A stretch of 64,000 nt of DNA, taken from contig NZ_BSTS01000011.1 of the NCBI RefSeq assembly GCF_030269665.1, positions 1-64,000 of the forward strand, in the 5' to 3' direction. This DNA comes from Actinomycetospora sp. NBRC 106375. GTDB lineage: Bacteria; Actinomycetota; Actinomycetes; Mycobacteriales; Pseudonocardiaceae. The translations under genes and the position numbers were made by a program. Positions 21,392 through 29,811 of the stretch are shown here, one piece after another. The stretch's first letter is position 1. The number at the start of each line of letters is the position of its first letter. The notes below the pieces were generated by a model. That model saw only the letters and a list, made by a program, of their open reading frames with translations. It did not search any database and was not told where the DNA came from.

Positions 21392-24300
21392 GTGAGTTCC
21401 CCGACGCGTGCCGACCGGGCGCCGGAGCTGCGGCGCGCCGCGGCGTGGGTGCCGGGCGAGCTGGTGCTCGACGAGGCCGCACGCCGGGTCGTCGAGCACG
21501 ACGCCGGGTTCCTCCGGGTGCTGGGTGGTCCGGGCACGGGCAAGACGACGCTGCTCGCCGAGCGGGTGGCGCGCCTGCTGCACGCCGAGCCGGACGCCCG
21601 CCCGCTCGTGCTCGTCGGCGACCGCCGGGCCGCGGCGGGCCTGCGGGAACGGATCGGGGCGCGCCGCCGCGCGCTCGCCGGCGGCACGGAGAGCGCCCGG
21701 GCGGCCGCCGAACCCCTGGTGCGCAGCGTGCACTCCTACGCCTTCGCCGTGCTCCGCCGCCACGCCGCGCGCCGCGGCGAGGCCCCGCCGCGGCTGCTGC
21801 CCGGCGCCCAGCAGGACGCGATGGTCCGCGAGCTGCTCGCGGGCGAGGTCGCCGGGGCCGGGGTGCCCTCGGGCTGGCCGCTGCGCATGCGCCCGGCCCT
21901 CGAGGCGCCCGCCTTCGCCGGCGAGGTGCGCGATCTGCTGCTGCGGGCCGCCGAGCGGGGGCTGGGGCCGAAGGAGCTCACCGATCTCGGCAAGCGCTTC
22001 GGCGTGCCGGCGTGGCTCGCCGCCGGCCGCTTCTACCGCACGTATGAGGAGGTCACGCTCCTGCGCGCGGCGGCCGGGTCGGCCAACCCCCTCGCGAGCG
22101 CGCCGCCGCTCGACGCCGCCGAGCTCGTCGCCGCGGTGCTCGACGCCTTCGTCGCGGACCCCGAGCTGCTCGAGGCCGAGCGCGCGACGGTCCGCCACCT
22201 CGTCGTCGACGACGTGCAGGACATGGATCCCCAGCAGGTCGAGCTGGCCCGCGCGCTCGGCGAGGCCGCCGACGACTGGGTGCTCGCCGGCGACCCCGAC
22301 TCCTCGGTGCTCGGGTTCCGCGGCGCCGACCCGGCGCTGCTGCGCGACGCCGACCCGGGCGGGCTCGCGACCGTCGTCCTGCGCACCGACCACCGCAGCC
22401 GCCCGGTCCTGCGCGACGCCGTCGCCCGCGTCGTCGCGGCCCTGCCCGGCGCCGGTCCGGGGCGGACCCGAGCGGCGCCGCAGGACGATCAGGACGATCA
22501 GGACGACCCCGGCCGGCTGACCGTCGACGTCTACGCCACGCCGGGACGCCAGGCCGCCGCGGTCGCCGACCGGCTGCGCCGCGCCCACCTCACGGACGGC
22601 GTCCCGTGGTCGCGGATGGCGGTGCTCGTGCGCTCGGTGTCCGGCTCGCTCCCGCCGCTGCGCCGGGCGCTGCTCGCGGCCGGGGTCCCGCTGGCCGTGC
22701 CCGCGGACGACACCCCGCTCGCGGCCCTGCCCGCGGTCGCCCCGCTGCTGACGGTGCTGCGCTGCGCCGCCGACCCGCCGCGCCTCGACGCCGACACGGC
22801 CCTCGCGCTGCTCGCCTCCCCGCTCGGCGGGGCGGACCCCTTGGCGGTGCGCCGGCTGCGCCGCGGGCTGCTCCGGCGCCACGAGGCCGGCGGCGGCGCG
22901 GCGGACACGCCGAGCGACGCCCTCATCGTCGACGCCCTGCTCGACCACGTCGAGGAGGCGAAGAACCCCCTGGCGCTGCTGAGCACCTCGGAGGCCGCCC
23001 CGCTGGCCCGTGTCGGCGAGCTGCTCGCCGCGGCCGCGCACGCCATCCGCGACGGCGCCTCGGTCCCCGACGTGCTCTGGGCGGTGTGGGACCGCAGCGG
23101 TCTGCAACGGCGCTGGGTCGCCGCGAGCGAGCGCGGCGGCGTCACCGGGGCCCAGGCCGACCGCGACCTCGACGCCGTCGTCGCCCTGGTCGAGCGGGCC
23201 GCCCGCTACGTCGAGGACCTGCCCGGCGGCACGGTCGCGGGCTTCGTCGCCCAGGCCGACGACCAGCGCATCCGCGCCGACACCCTCGCCCCCCGCGCGC
23301 CCGACGGCGAGGCGGTCGCCCTGCTCACCGCCCACGCCTCGCGCGGCCGCGAGTGGGACGTCGTGATCATCCCCGACGTCCAGGAGGGCGCCTGGCCCGA
23401 CCTGCGGCGGCGCGGCACCCTGCTCGGGGTCGAGCGACTGGTCGACGTGCTGGCCGGCGTGCCGGACGACCCGGCGGTCTCCGGGCAGGCGCCCCTGCTC
23501 GCCGAGGAGCGCCGGCTTTTCGCGGTCGCGCTGTCGCGGGCCCGGCGCGCCGCGCACGTCAGCGCCGTCGAGGCGGAGGACGTCACGCCGTCGCGGTTCC
23601 TCGACGACGTCGACGGCGGCCCCGTCACCGACGACCCCGCGGAGGCACACCGCCCGCGCAGCCGCCCCGGCCGCGCGCTGGTGCTCGCCGAGCTGGTCGG
23701 GGAGCTGCGCCGGGCCGTCACCGACCCCGACACCACGCCCGAGCGTCGGGAACGCGCCGCCGAGGGGCTCGCCCGCCTCGCCGACGCCGGCGTGCCGGGG
23801 GCCGACCCCGACGACTGGTACGGCCTTCTCGGCCCGTCCACCGACGCCCCGCTGCGGCCGGCCGGCTCGCCGGTCGCGGTCAGCCCGAGCGCGGTCGAGA
23901 CGATCCTGACCTGCCCGCTGCGCTGGGCGCTGCAGACCCATGGCGGCGACGACACCGATTCGCTCGCGTCGGTCACCGGGTCGCTGGTCCACGCGCTCGT
24001 GCAGCGCGCCGCGGAGGGCGCGGGGGAGCGCGAGCTGCAGGAGGCCCTCGACGTCGCGTGGGCCTCGGTCGACGCGGGCGCGCCGTGGTTCTCGCGCCGG
24101 GAGCTCGCCAACACCCGGCGGATGCTGGGGTCGTTCCTCGCCTGGCGCGAGCAGACGCGGGCGCACCTCACCGAGGCGGCGGTGGAGCGCGAGCTCGAGG
24201 TCGCCGTGGCCGAGGGGGTGCGCGTGCGGGGCCGCGTCGACCGCCTCGAGATCGACCCGCACGGACGCCCGGTGATCATCGACGTGAAGACGGGCAAGAC

Positions 24301-24649
24301 GCCGATCTCGAAGGCCGACGCGCAGCTTCACCCCCAGCTCGCCGTCTACCAGCTCGCGACGGCGCTCGGCGCGTTCTCCGAGGTCCTCGCCGGGCCGGAC
24401 CGCACCGACGCGCGCAGCGCCCCCGGCGGGGCGCGCCTGGTCTACCTCTCCCGCGCCGGGGGAGCGGCCAAGGAGCGGGCCCAGGAGCCCCTCGACGACG
24501 AGGGCCTGGCGCTGTGGCGCGACGCCGTGGCGACGGCCGCCCGCGCCACCGAGGGCCCGGGGTTCCTCGGCCGCGAGAACGACACCTGCGACCGCTGCCC
24601 CGTCCGCACGGCCTGCCCGGTGCACACCTCGGGGAGGCAGGTGCCGTGA
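21392..24649 (+). CDS. adnA: AdnA-like helicase-nuclease subunit
   Basis: About 1085 residues. It has a UvrD-like helicase module (Walker A VLGGPGTGKTTLLAER; degenerate motif II VVDDVQDMD; FRGADPALL; TAHASRGREWDVVIIPDVQE; LFAVALSRARRA) and a C-terminal RecB-like nuclease (IDVKTGKTPISKADAQLHPQ). A cysteine before the nuclease (LTCPLRWAL) and three at the end (CDRCPVRTACP) form the expected [4Fe-4S] site. With AdnB it should make the double-strand-break resecting machine of mycobacteria. The GTG at 21392 has a weak hexamer 7 bases upstream; GTG 21383 is an alternative. A 9-bp tandem repeat (QDDQDDQDD) sits mid-gene. adnB overlaps by 4 bp. Confidence 0.87.
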   Translation: MSSPTRADRAPELRRAAAWVPGELVLDEAARRVVEHDAGFLRVLGGPGTGKTTLLAERVARLLHAEPDARPLVLVGDRRAAAGLRERIGARRRALAGGTESARAAAEPLVRSVHSYAFAVLRRHAARRGEAPPRLLPGAQQDAMVRELLAGEVAGAGVPSGWPLRMRPALEAPAFAGEVRDLLLRAAERGLGPKELTDLGKRFGVPAWLAAGRFYRTYEEVTLLRAAAGSANPLASAPPLDAAELVAAVLDAFVADPELLEAERATVRHLVVDDVQDMDPQQVELARALGEAADDWVLAGDPDSSVLGFRGADPALLRDADPGGLATVVLRTDHRSRPVLRDAVARVVAALPGAGPGRTRAAPQDDQDDQDDPGRLTVDVYATPGRQAAAVADRLRRAHLTDGVPWSRMAVLVRSVSGSLPPLRRALLAAGVPLAVPADDTPLAALPAVAPLLTVLRCAADPPRLDADTALALLASPLGGADPLAVRRLRRGLLRRHEAGGGAADTPSDALIVDALLDHVEEAKNPLALLSTSEAAPLARVGELLAAAAHAIRDGASVPDVLWAVWDRSGLQRRWVAASERGGVTGAQADRDLDAVVALVERAARYVEDLPGGTVAGFVAQADDQRIRADTLAPRAPDGEAVALLTAHASRGREWDVVIIPDVQEGAWPDLRRRGTLLGVERLVDVLAGVPDDPAVSGQAPLLAEERRLFAVALSRARRAAHVSAVEAEDVTPSRFLDDVDGGPVTDDPAEAHRPRSRPGRALVLAELVGELRRAVTDPDTTPERRERAAEGLARLADAGVPGADPDDWYGLLGPSTDAPLRPAGSPVAVSPSAVETILTCPLRWALQTHGGDDTDSLASVTGSLVHALVQRAAEGAGERELQEALDVAWASVDAGAPWFSRRELANTRRMLGSFLAWREQTRAHLTEAAVERELEVAVAEGVRVRGRVDRLEIDPHGRPVIIDVKTGKTPISKADAQLHPQLAVYQLATALGAFSEVLAGPDRTDARSAPGGARLVYLSRAGGAAKERAQEPLDDEGLALWRDAVATAARATEGPGFLGRENDTCDRCPVRTACPVHTSGRQVP
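22481..22507 (+). repeat. Three 9-bp tandem units in adnA
   Basis: CAGGACGAT, CAGGACGAT and CAGGACGAC encode QDDQDDQDD in a linker between helicase motifs. Copy-number change would keep the frame. Confidence 0.85.
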
Positions 24650-27600
24650 CCGCGATCGCCGTGCCGGCCACCGAGCTGATCGACCCCGTCGAGCTCGCCG
24701 AGCGCCTCGGCCTGCGCCGCCCCACCGACGAGCAGGCCGCGGTCATCGGCGCGCCGTCGGAGCCCGCGCTGGTCACCGCCGGGGCGGGCTCGGGCAAGAC
24801 CGAGACCATGGCCGCGCGCGTCGTGTGGCTGGTCGCCAACGGTCTCGTGCGGCCCGAACAGGTGCTCGGCCTGACGTTCACGCGCAAGGCCGCCGGTCAG
24901 CTCGCCGACCGCGTGCGCCGCCGCCTGCGGGTGCTCGGCGCGTCGACGCTGCTCGACGAGCTCGACCCGAGCGGCGACCGGCGCCTGGCCGCGCGCGCCG
25001 GCGAGCCGACGATCTCGACCTACCACGCCTACGCCGGACGGCTGCTCACCGAGCACGGCCTGCGCCTGCCCGTCGACCCCGGTGCGCGGCTGCTCTCGCC
25101 GACGGCGTCGTGGCAGCTCGCGCACCGGATCGTCGCCACCTGGGCCGCCGACCTCGACACCGACCGTGTCCCGGCCACCGTCACCGCGCTGGTGCAGTCG
25201 CTGGCCGGCGAGCTGGGCGAGCACCTGGCCGACGCCGGCTCGCTGCGCGACCACGCCGAGCGCTTCGCCCGCGCCGTGGAGAGCGCCCCGCCGGGCAAGG
25301 GCCAGCGGGCCGCGCTCCCGCAGGCGCTCGCCACCAAGGTCGCCGCGCAGCGGTTCCGCGCGGACCTGCTGCCGCTGGTCGAGGAGCTGGCCGAGCGCAA
25401 GCGCGCCGAGCGCTGCCTCGACTTCGCCGACCAGATGGCCGCCGCCGCGCGCCTCGCCGAGACCCACGACGAGGTCGGGGAGGCCGAGCGGCTGGCCTAC
25501 CGCGCGGTGCTGCTCGACGAGTACCAGGACACCGGCCACGCCCAGCGGATCATGCTGCGCTCGCTCTTCGCCGGGGATGGCGACACCTCGGTCACGGCGG
25601 TCGGCGACCCGTTCCAGTCGATCTACGGCTGGCGCGGGGCGAGCGCGGCCAACCTGCCACGGTTCGTCACCGACTTCCCCCGCGTCGACGCCGACGGCGA
25701 GACCGCGGGAGACGGAGCGCAGCGGAGCTCGACCCGGGAGTGGGTGGCGGCCGCCCGCCACGGGCTCCTGACGAGCTTCCGCAACCCGCCCGAGGTGCTC
25801 GCCCTCGCCAACGGCATCGCCGAGCCCCTGCGCCACGCCGGGGTGCCGGTCGACGAGCTCCGCCCGCGCCCCGGGGCCCCGGCCGGCGACGTGCGGGTGG
25901 CCCTGCACACCGACGTCGAGACCGAGCGGGCGTGGATCGCGGACGCGGTCGCCGACCGCTGGCGCGCGGCCGCCGACGCCGAGTCGGAGCCCCCGACCAC
26001 CGCGGTGCTCGTGCGCCGCCGCGCGGACATGAGCGGGCTGGCCGCCGCGCTGCGGGCCCGCGACCTGCCCGTCGAGGTCGTGGGCCTCGGCGGCCTGCTC
26101 GACGAGCCGGAGGTCCGCGACGTCGTCTCGGCGCTGCGGCTCGTGGTCGACCCGCTGGCCGGCGGCGCCGCGGTCCGGCTGCTCACGGGCGCGCGCTGGC
26201 GCATCGGGGGCGCCGACCTCGCCGCGCTGTGGCGCCGGGCCCGCGAGCTGGCCGCGCCGGCGAGCGACGAGGGGACCGGCCCCGTCAGCACCGCCGTCCC
26301 CGACCCCGTGGCCGCCGCGCTGCCCGGCGAGCACGCCGAACGCGCCGGGCTGGTCGACGCGCTGGACGACCCCGGCCCGGCCGCGCGCTACTCCGCGGCG
26401 GGCTTCGACCGGCTCAAGCACCTGGCGCACGAGCTCGCCATGCTGCGCCGGCGGGTCACCGCCCCGCTGGTCGACCTCGTCGCCGACGTCGAGCGGGTGC
26501 TGCTGCTCGACGTCGAGACCGCCGCGCGCCCCGGCCCCACCGGCCGCGCGCACCTCGACGCGTTCGCCGAGGTCGTCGCCGACTTCGCGGCCGGCGCCGC
26601 CTCGTCGGGAGGTACGGCGACGGTCACCGCGCTGCTCGCCTACCTCGACGCGGCCGAGGACGCCGAGGACGGCCTCACCCCCGGCGAGGTCGACGTCGCC
26701 GACCCCGCGACCGGCGGCACCCGCGTGCAGGTGCTCACGGTGCACGCCGCCAAGGGCCTCGAGTGGGAGCTGGTCGCGCTGCCGCACGTCGTCGACAAGG
26801 TGTTCCCCGCCTCGAAGCGCTCCGGATCGTGGCTCACCTCGGTCGCCTCGCTGCCGGTGCACCTGCGCGGCGATCGGCCCGACCTCCCCGATCTCGATCT
26901 CGACGGCGCGGCCGACCGCAAGGAGGTCCAGGAGCGCCTCGACGCCCACGAGCGCGCCTTCGACGACCGGCGCCTGATCGAGGAACGCCGCCTGTTCTAC
27001 GTCGCGCTGACCCGCGCCGAGCACGGCCTGCTCGTGTCCGGGCACTGGTGGGGCGACACCGGCGACACGCCACGTGGTCCGTCGGACCTGCTCGGCGAGG
27101 TCGGCGAGCTGGCCGCTGCCGGCCGGGGGCGCTGCGGGGTCGTCGACCACTGGGCGGAGCCGCCCGCGGAGGACGAGACCAACCCCATGGCCGCGGCCAT
27201 CCACCAAGCGGCGTGGCCGGTCGACCCGCTGGGCCACCGCCGGGCCGCGGTCGAGCAGGGCGCGGCGCTGGTCCGGGCGGCGCGGGATCGCCGGTCGAGC
27301 GAGCCCGCCGGGCCGGCCGAGCCGGCCGGACCCGGCGGGGCAGCCAGGACTGCCAAGGCCCCCGCCGACACGCCGGAGCTCGATCTCGGCCTCGACGAGC
27401 CGCCGGAGCGCGAGACCCCCGACCCCGAGGGCTGGGCGGCCGACATCGAGGTCCTGCTCGCAGAACGCGCCGCGGCGCGCGACCGCCACGCGCGGGTCCT
27501 GCTGCCGCCGCAGCTGTCGGTCAGCCAGCTCGTCGACCTCGCCGCCGACCCTGGCGCGCTGGCGCGGCGGCTACGCCGGCCGGTGCCGCGCCCGCCCGAT

Positions 27601-28233
27601 CCGCGGGCGCGGCGGGGCACCGAGTTCCACGCCTGGTTGGAGCGCTGGTTCTCGGCCACCGAGCTGCTGGAGTTCGACGAGCTGCCCGGCGCCGCCGACG
27701 AGGACGCGGACGCCGCCGCCGACCCCGCGGGCGCGGCCGACGCCGCCGAGCTGCGCGACCGCTTCACCGCGAGCCGGTGGGCGAACCGCACGCCGGTGGC
27801 GGTCGAGGTGCCGTTCGAGACCGAGGTCGCGGGCACGCTCGTGCGGGGCCGCATCGACGCGGTCTTCGCCGACACCGACGGCGGCGCGACCGTCGTCGAC
27901 TGGAAGACCGGCGCGCTGCCGCGCGACGAGGCGCTGCCGGCGCTCGCCGTCCAGCTCGCGGCCTACCGGCTGGCGTGGTCGTCGCTCTCGGGCGTCCCGG
28001 TCGAGCGGGTGCGCGCGGCGCTGCACTACGTGCGCCACGACCACACGGTCGCGCCCGCCGACCTGCTCGACGCCGACGGCCTGCGCGCGCTCGTCGCCGC
28101 CGTCCCCGAGGAGCAGCGGGCGCCCGAGGGCGACCCGGAGCCGCCGCCCGCCGGTACCGGGGGCCCCGGCACCGACGACGACCCCGATCGCGACGACGGG
28201 CCGCCACCCGACGTGGACATCGACCCCCGCTGA
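24646..28233 (+). CDS. adnB: AdnB-like helicase-nuclease subunit
   Basis: A 1195-residue partner of AdnA with a complete helicase: VTAGAGSGKTETMAARV (Walker A, about residues 43-59), the LLDEYQDTGHAQ motif [30 protein letters not shown] and LFYVALTRAEHGLL. The C-terminus is a RecB-like nuclease (VVDWKTGALPRDEALPALA). AdnB is the lead motor in the mycobacterial heterodimer. The GTG at 24646 overlaps the adnA stop. A dispersed short repeat adds the peptide ETAGDGAQRSSTRE between FPRVDADG and the conserved LLTSFRNPPEVL. The last 40 residues are acidic and Pro-rich, probably disordered. Confidence 0.9.
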   Translation: MTAIAVPATELIDPVELAERLGLRRPTDEQAAVIGAPSEPALVTAGAGSGKTETMAARVVWLVANGLVRPEQVLGLTFTRKAAGQLADRVRRRLRVLGASTLLDELDPSGDRRLAARAGEPTISTYHAYAGRLLTEHGLRLPVDPGARLLSPTASWQLAHRIVATWAADLDTDRVPATVTALVQSLAGELGEHLADAGSLRDHAERFARAVESAPPGKGQRAALPQALATKVAAQRFRADLLPLVEELAERKRAERCLDFADQMAAAARLAETHDEVGEAERLAYRAVLLDEYQDTGHAQRIMLRSLFAGDGDTSVTAVGDPFQSIYGWRGASAANLPRFVTDFPRVDADGETAGDGAQRSSTREWVAAARHGLLTSFRNPPEVLALANGIAEPLRHAGVPVDELRPRPGAPAGDVRVALHTDVETERAWIADAVADRWRAAADAESEPPTTAVLVRRRADMSGLAAALRARDLPVEVVGLGGLLDEPEVRDVVSALRLVVDPLAGGAAVRLLTGARWRIGGADLAALWRRARELAAPASDEGTGPVSTAVPDPVAAALPGEHAERAGLVDALDDPGPAARYSAAGFDRLKHLAHELAMLRRRVTAPLVDLVADVERVLLLDVETAARPGPTGRAHLDAFAEVVADFAAGAASSGGTATVTALLAYLDAAEDAEDGLTPGEVDVADPATGGTRVQVLTVHAAKGLEWELVALPHVVDKVFPASKRSGSWLTSVASLPVHLRGDRPDLPDLDLDGAADRKEVQERLDAHERAFDDRRLIEERRLFYVALTRAEHGLLVSGHWWGDTGDTPRGPSDLLGEVGELAAAGRGRCGVVDHWAEPPAEDETNPMAAAIHQAAWPVDPLGHRRAAVEQGAALVRAARDRRSSEPAGPAEPAGPGGAARTAKAPADTPELDLGLDEPPERETPDPEGWAADIEVLLAERAAARDRHARVLLPPQLSVSQLVDLAADPGALARRLRRPVPRPPDPRARRGTEFHAWLERWFSATELLEFDELPGAADEDADAAADPAGAADAAELRDRFTASRWANRTPVAVEVPFETEVAGTLVRGRIDAVFADTDGGATVVDWKTGALPRDEALPALAVQLAAYRLAWSSLSGVPVERVRAALHYVRHDHTVAPADLLDADGLRALVAAVPEEQRAPEGDPEPPPAGTGGPGTDDDPDRDDGPPPDVDIDPR
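25704..25733 (+). repeat. Dispersed short repeat in adnB
   Basis: Bases 25710-25733 are identical over 24 bases to the minus strand of 10281-10304 in nirD. Here the repeat adds surface residues in the helicase just before motif IV. Confidence 0.8.
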
Positions 28234-28262
28234 CCCCGCCCCCCTGCTGACCCCGCCCCCCC
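28229..28262. repeat. Two 17-bp tandem units after adnB
   Basis: The unit starting GCTGACCCCGCCCCC occurs twice in a row, the first overlapping the adnB stop codon. No function is evident. Confidence 0.7.
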
Positions 28263-28313
28263 GCTGCCCCGTCGACCCCGACGCGTCCGGTCCGGCGCGG
28301 CACACTCGAGGAC

Positions 28314-29324
28314 GTGAGCAACACCGAGACCGCGCCCGCCGAGGTCGCGTGCGCCCCCGGAGGGAGCGCCGCGACCGTCGAGGTCCTGACGCCACGGGCG
28401 GTGCCGCTCGGCGGACCCCGGGCGATGACCGTGCGCCGGACGCTGCCGCAGCGGCAGCGCTCGCTGGTGGGGGCGTGGTGCTTCGTCGACCACTACGGCC
28501 CCGACGACACCGCCGCCACGGGCGGGATGGACGTCCCGCCGCACCCGCACACGGGTCTGCAGACGGTGAGCTGGCTGTTCACCGGCGAGGTCGAGCACCG
28601 CGACAGCCACGGCGTCCACGCCGTCGTGCGGCCCGGCGAGCTCAACCTCATGACCGGCGGGCACGGCATCGCGCACTCGGAGGTCAGCACGCCGGGCACG
28701 ACCGTCCTGCACGGGGTGCAGCTCTGGGTCGCGCTGCCCGAGCACGCCCGGGACGCCCCGCGCGACTTCGCCCACCACGCGCCCGCCCCCGTCGAGATCG
28801 ACGAGCACGCGACCGCCCGCGTCTTCCTCGGCACCCTCGCCGGCGTCACCTCCCCGGTGGCGACGGCGACCCCGCTGCTCGGCGCGGAGCTGCTCCTCGC
28901 GCCCGGCGCGCGGGTCACGCTCGCCGTCGACCCCGGCTTCGAGCACGGGCTGCTCGTCGACCGCGGCCGCGTCACGCTGCAGGGGCAGGCCCTGGAACCG
29001 GCGGAGCTCGGGGCCGTCCCCGCGGGCCCGGCACATCTCGAGATCACGGCCGACGGGCAGGCGGACGAGCCCGTCCGCCTCGTCCTGCTCGGCGGCCCGC
29101 CGTTCGGCGAGGAGATCGTCATGTGGTGGAACTTCGTGGGCCGCACCCACGACGAGATCGTCGCCTTCCGCGCCGACTGGGAAGCCGGTAGCGAGCGCTT
29201 CGGCGACGTCGCCGGCTACGTCGGCCGCGACGGGCGCACCGGAGACCCGGCGCGGCTCCCGGCGCCCGCCCTGCCCCACGCGACGATCCGCCCGCGCGGC
29301 AACCCGCGGGGCAACCCGCGCTGA
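28314..29324 (+). CDS. Pirin family protein
   Basis: A 336-residue bicupin of the pirin family. The metal-binding N-terminal cupin shows PPHPHTGLQTVSWL (two His ligands, about residues 77 and 79) and LMTGGHGIAHSEVS (third His and Glu). Bacterial pirins have been reported as quercetinases or as regulators of central metabolism; the function here is open. The family's C-terminal cupin RLVLLGGPPFGEEIVMWWNF is clear. The GTG at 28314 has CACACT 7 bases upstream, the leaderless pattern. The last residues (RGNPRGNPR) are a small repeat. It is not coupled to adnB, which ends 80 bp upstream. Confidence 0.88.
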   Translation: MSNTETAPAEVACAPGGSAATVEVLTPRAVPLGGPRAMTVRRTLPQRQRSLVGAWCFVDHYGPDDTAATGGMDVPPHPHTGLQTVSWLFTGEVEHRDSHGVHAVVRPGELNLMTGGHGIAHSEVSTPGTTVLHGVQLWVALPEHARDAPRDFAHHAPAPVEIDEHATARVFLGTLAGVTSPVATATPLLGAELLLAPGARVTLAVDPGFEHGLLVDRGRVTLQGQALEPAELGAVPAGPAHLEITADGQADEPVRLVLLGGPPFGEEIVMWWNFVGRTHDEIVAFRADWEAGSERFGDVAGYVGRDGRTGDPARLPAPALPHATIRPRGNPRGNPR

Positions 29325-29358
29325 CACGCGGGCGCGCGGCGGTCAGGCGGTCAAGCGG

Positions 29359-29763
29359 TCACGCCGCCTCGCGCCGCACCCGCAGCGCGTGGGCGATCAT
29401 CGGCGCCTGCAGCGGCAGGCGCCCGAACGCCACGGTGCGCCACGGCCAGGCGCGGCGCCGCCAGTCCCACGCCATCTGCACGTTCGCGGGGAACACCGCG
29501 ACGAACAGCGCGGCCGCGCCGAGCGCTCCGAGCCGGCGGGTGCGGGGCACGGCGACGGCGGCCCCGACGGCGACCTCGGCGACACCGCTCGCGTAGGTCC
29601 AGAACCGCGCCGACCCCGGCAGCCACGGCGGCACGATCGTGTCGAACGGCTGCGGCACCACCCCGTGCAGCACGCCCGCCGTGAGCAGCAGGCCGGCGAG
29701 CGCCGCCGGGGGAGCGGACGAGGCCGACGGAGCCCTCCGCGAGCGCGTGATCATGCTCGGCAC
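29359..29763 (-). CDS. DoxX-like membrane protein
   Basis: A 134-residue protein with about four hydrophobic segments. ALAGLLLTAGVLHGVVPQPFD, FWTYASGVAEVAVGAAVAV and LGALGAAALFVAVFPANVQMAWDW are typical of small DoxX-family membrane proteins. The function is unknown. The ATG at 29763 is used; an ATG three codons later is possible. The gamma-glutamyltransferase gene lies 48 bp upstream on the same strand, so the two may be cotranscribed. Confidence 0.75.
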   Translation of the reverse strand: MPSMITRSRRAPSASSAPPAALAGLLLTAGVLHGVVPQPFDTIVPPWLPGSARFWTYASGVAEVAVGAAVAVPRTRRLGALGAAALFVAVFPANVQMAWDWRRRAWPWRTVAFGRLPLQAPMIAHALRVRREAA

Positions 29764-29811
29764 CCTGGCAGAGCCGCGACGACCCCGCCGGGTCGCGACG
29801 CGCCGTCCGGC

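Noticed and set aside
21392-24649. AdnA as a plain UvrD-like helicase misassembled with a nuclease
   Set aside because: The nuclease motif and the four Fe-S cysteines are in the same frame and match AdnA architecture, and the partner gene overlaps by 4 bp.
20831-27489. Very long open frames on the minus strand opposite adnA and adnB
   Set aside because: They have the Arg/Gly/Ala-rich composition of antisense frames in GC-rich genes and no family motifs, while the plus strand carries complete helicase and nuclease motifs.
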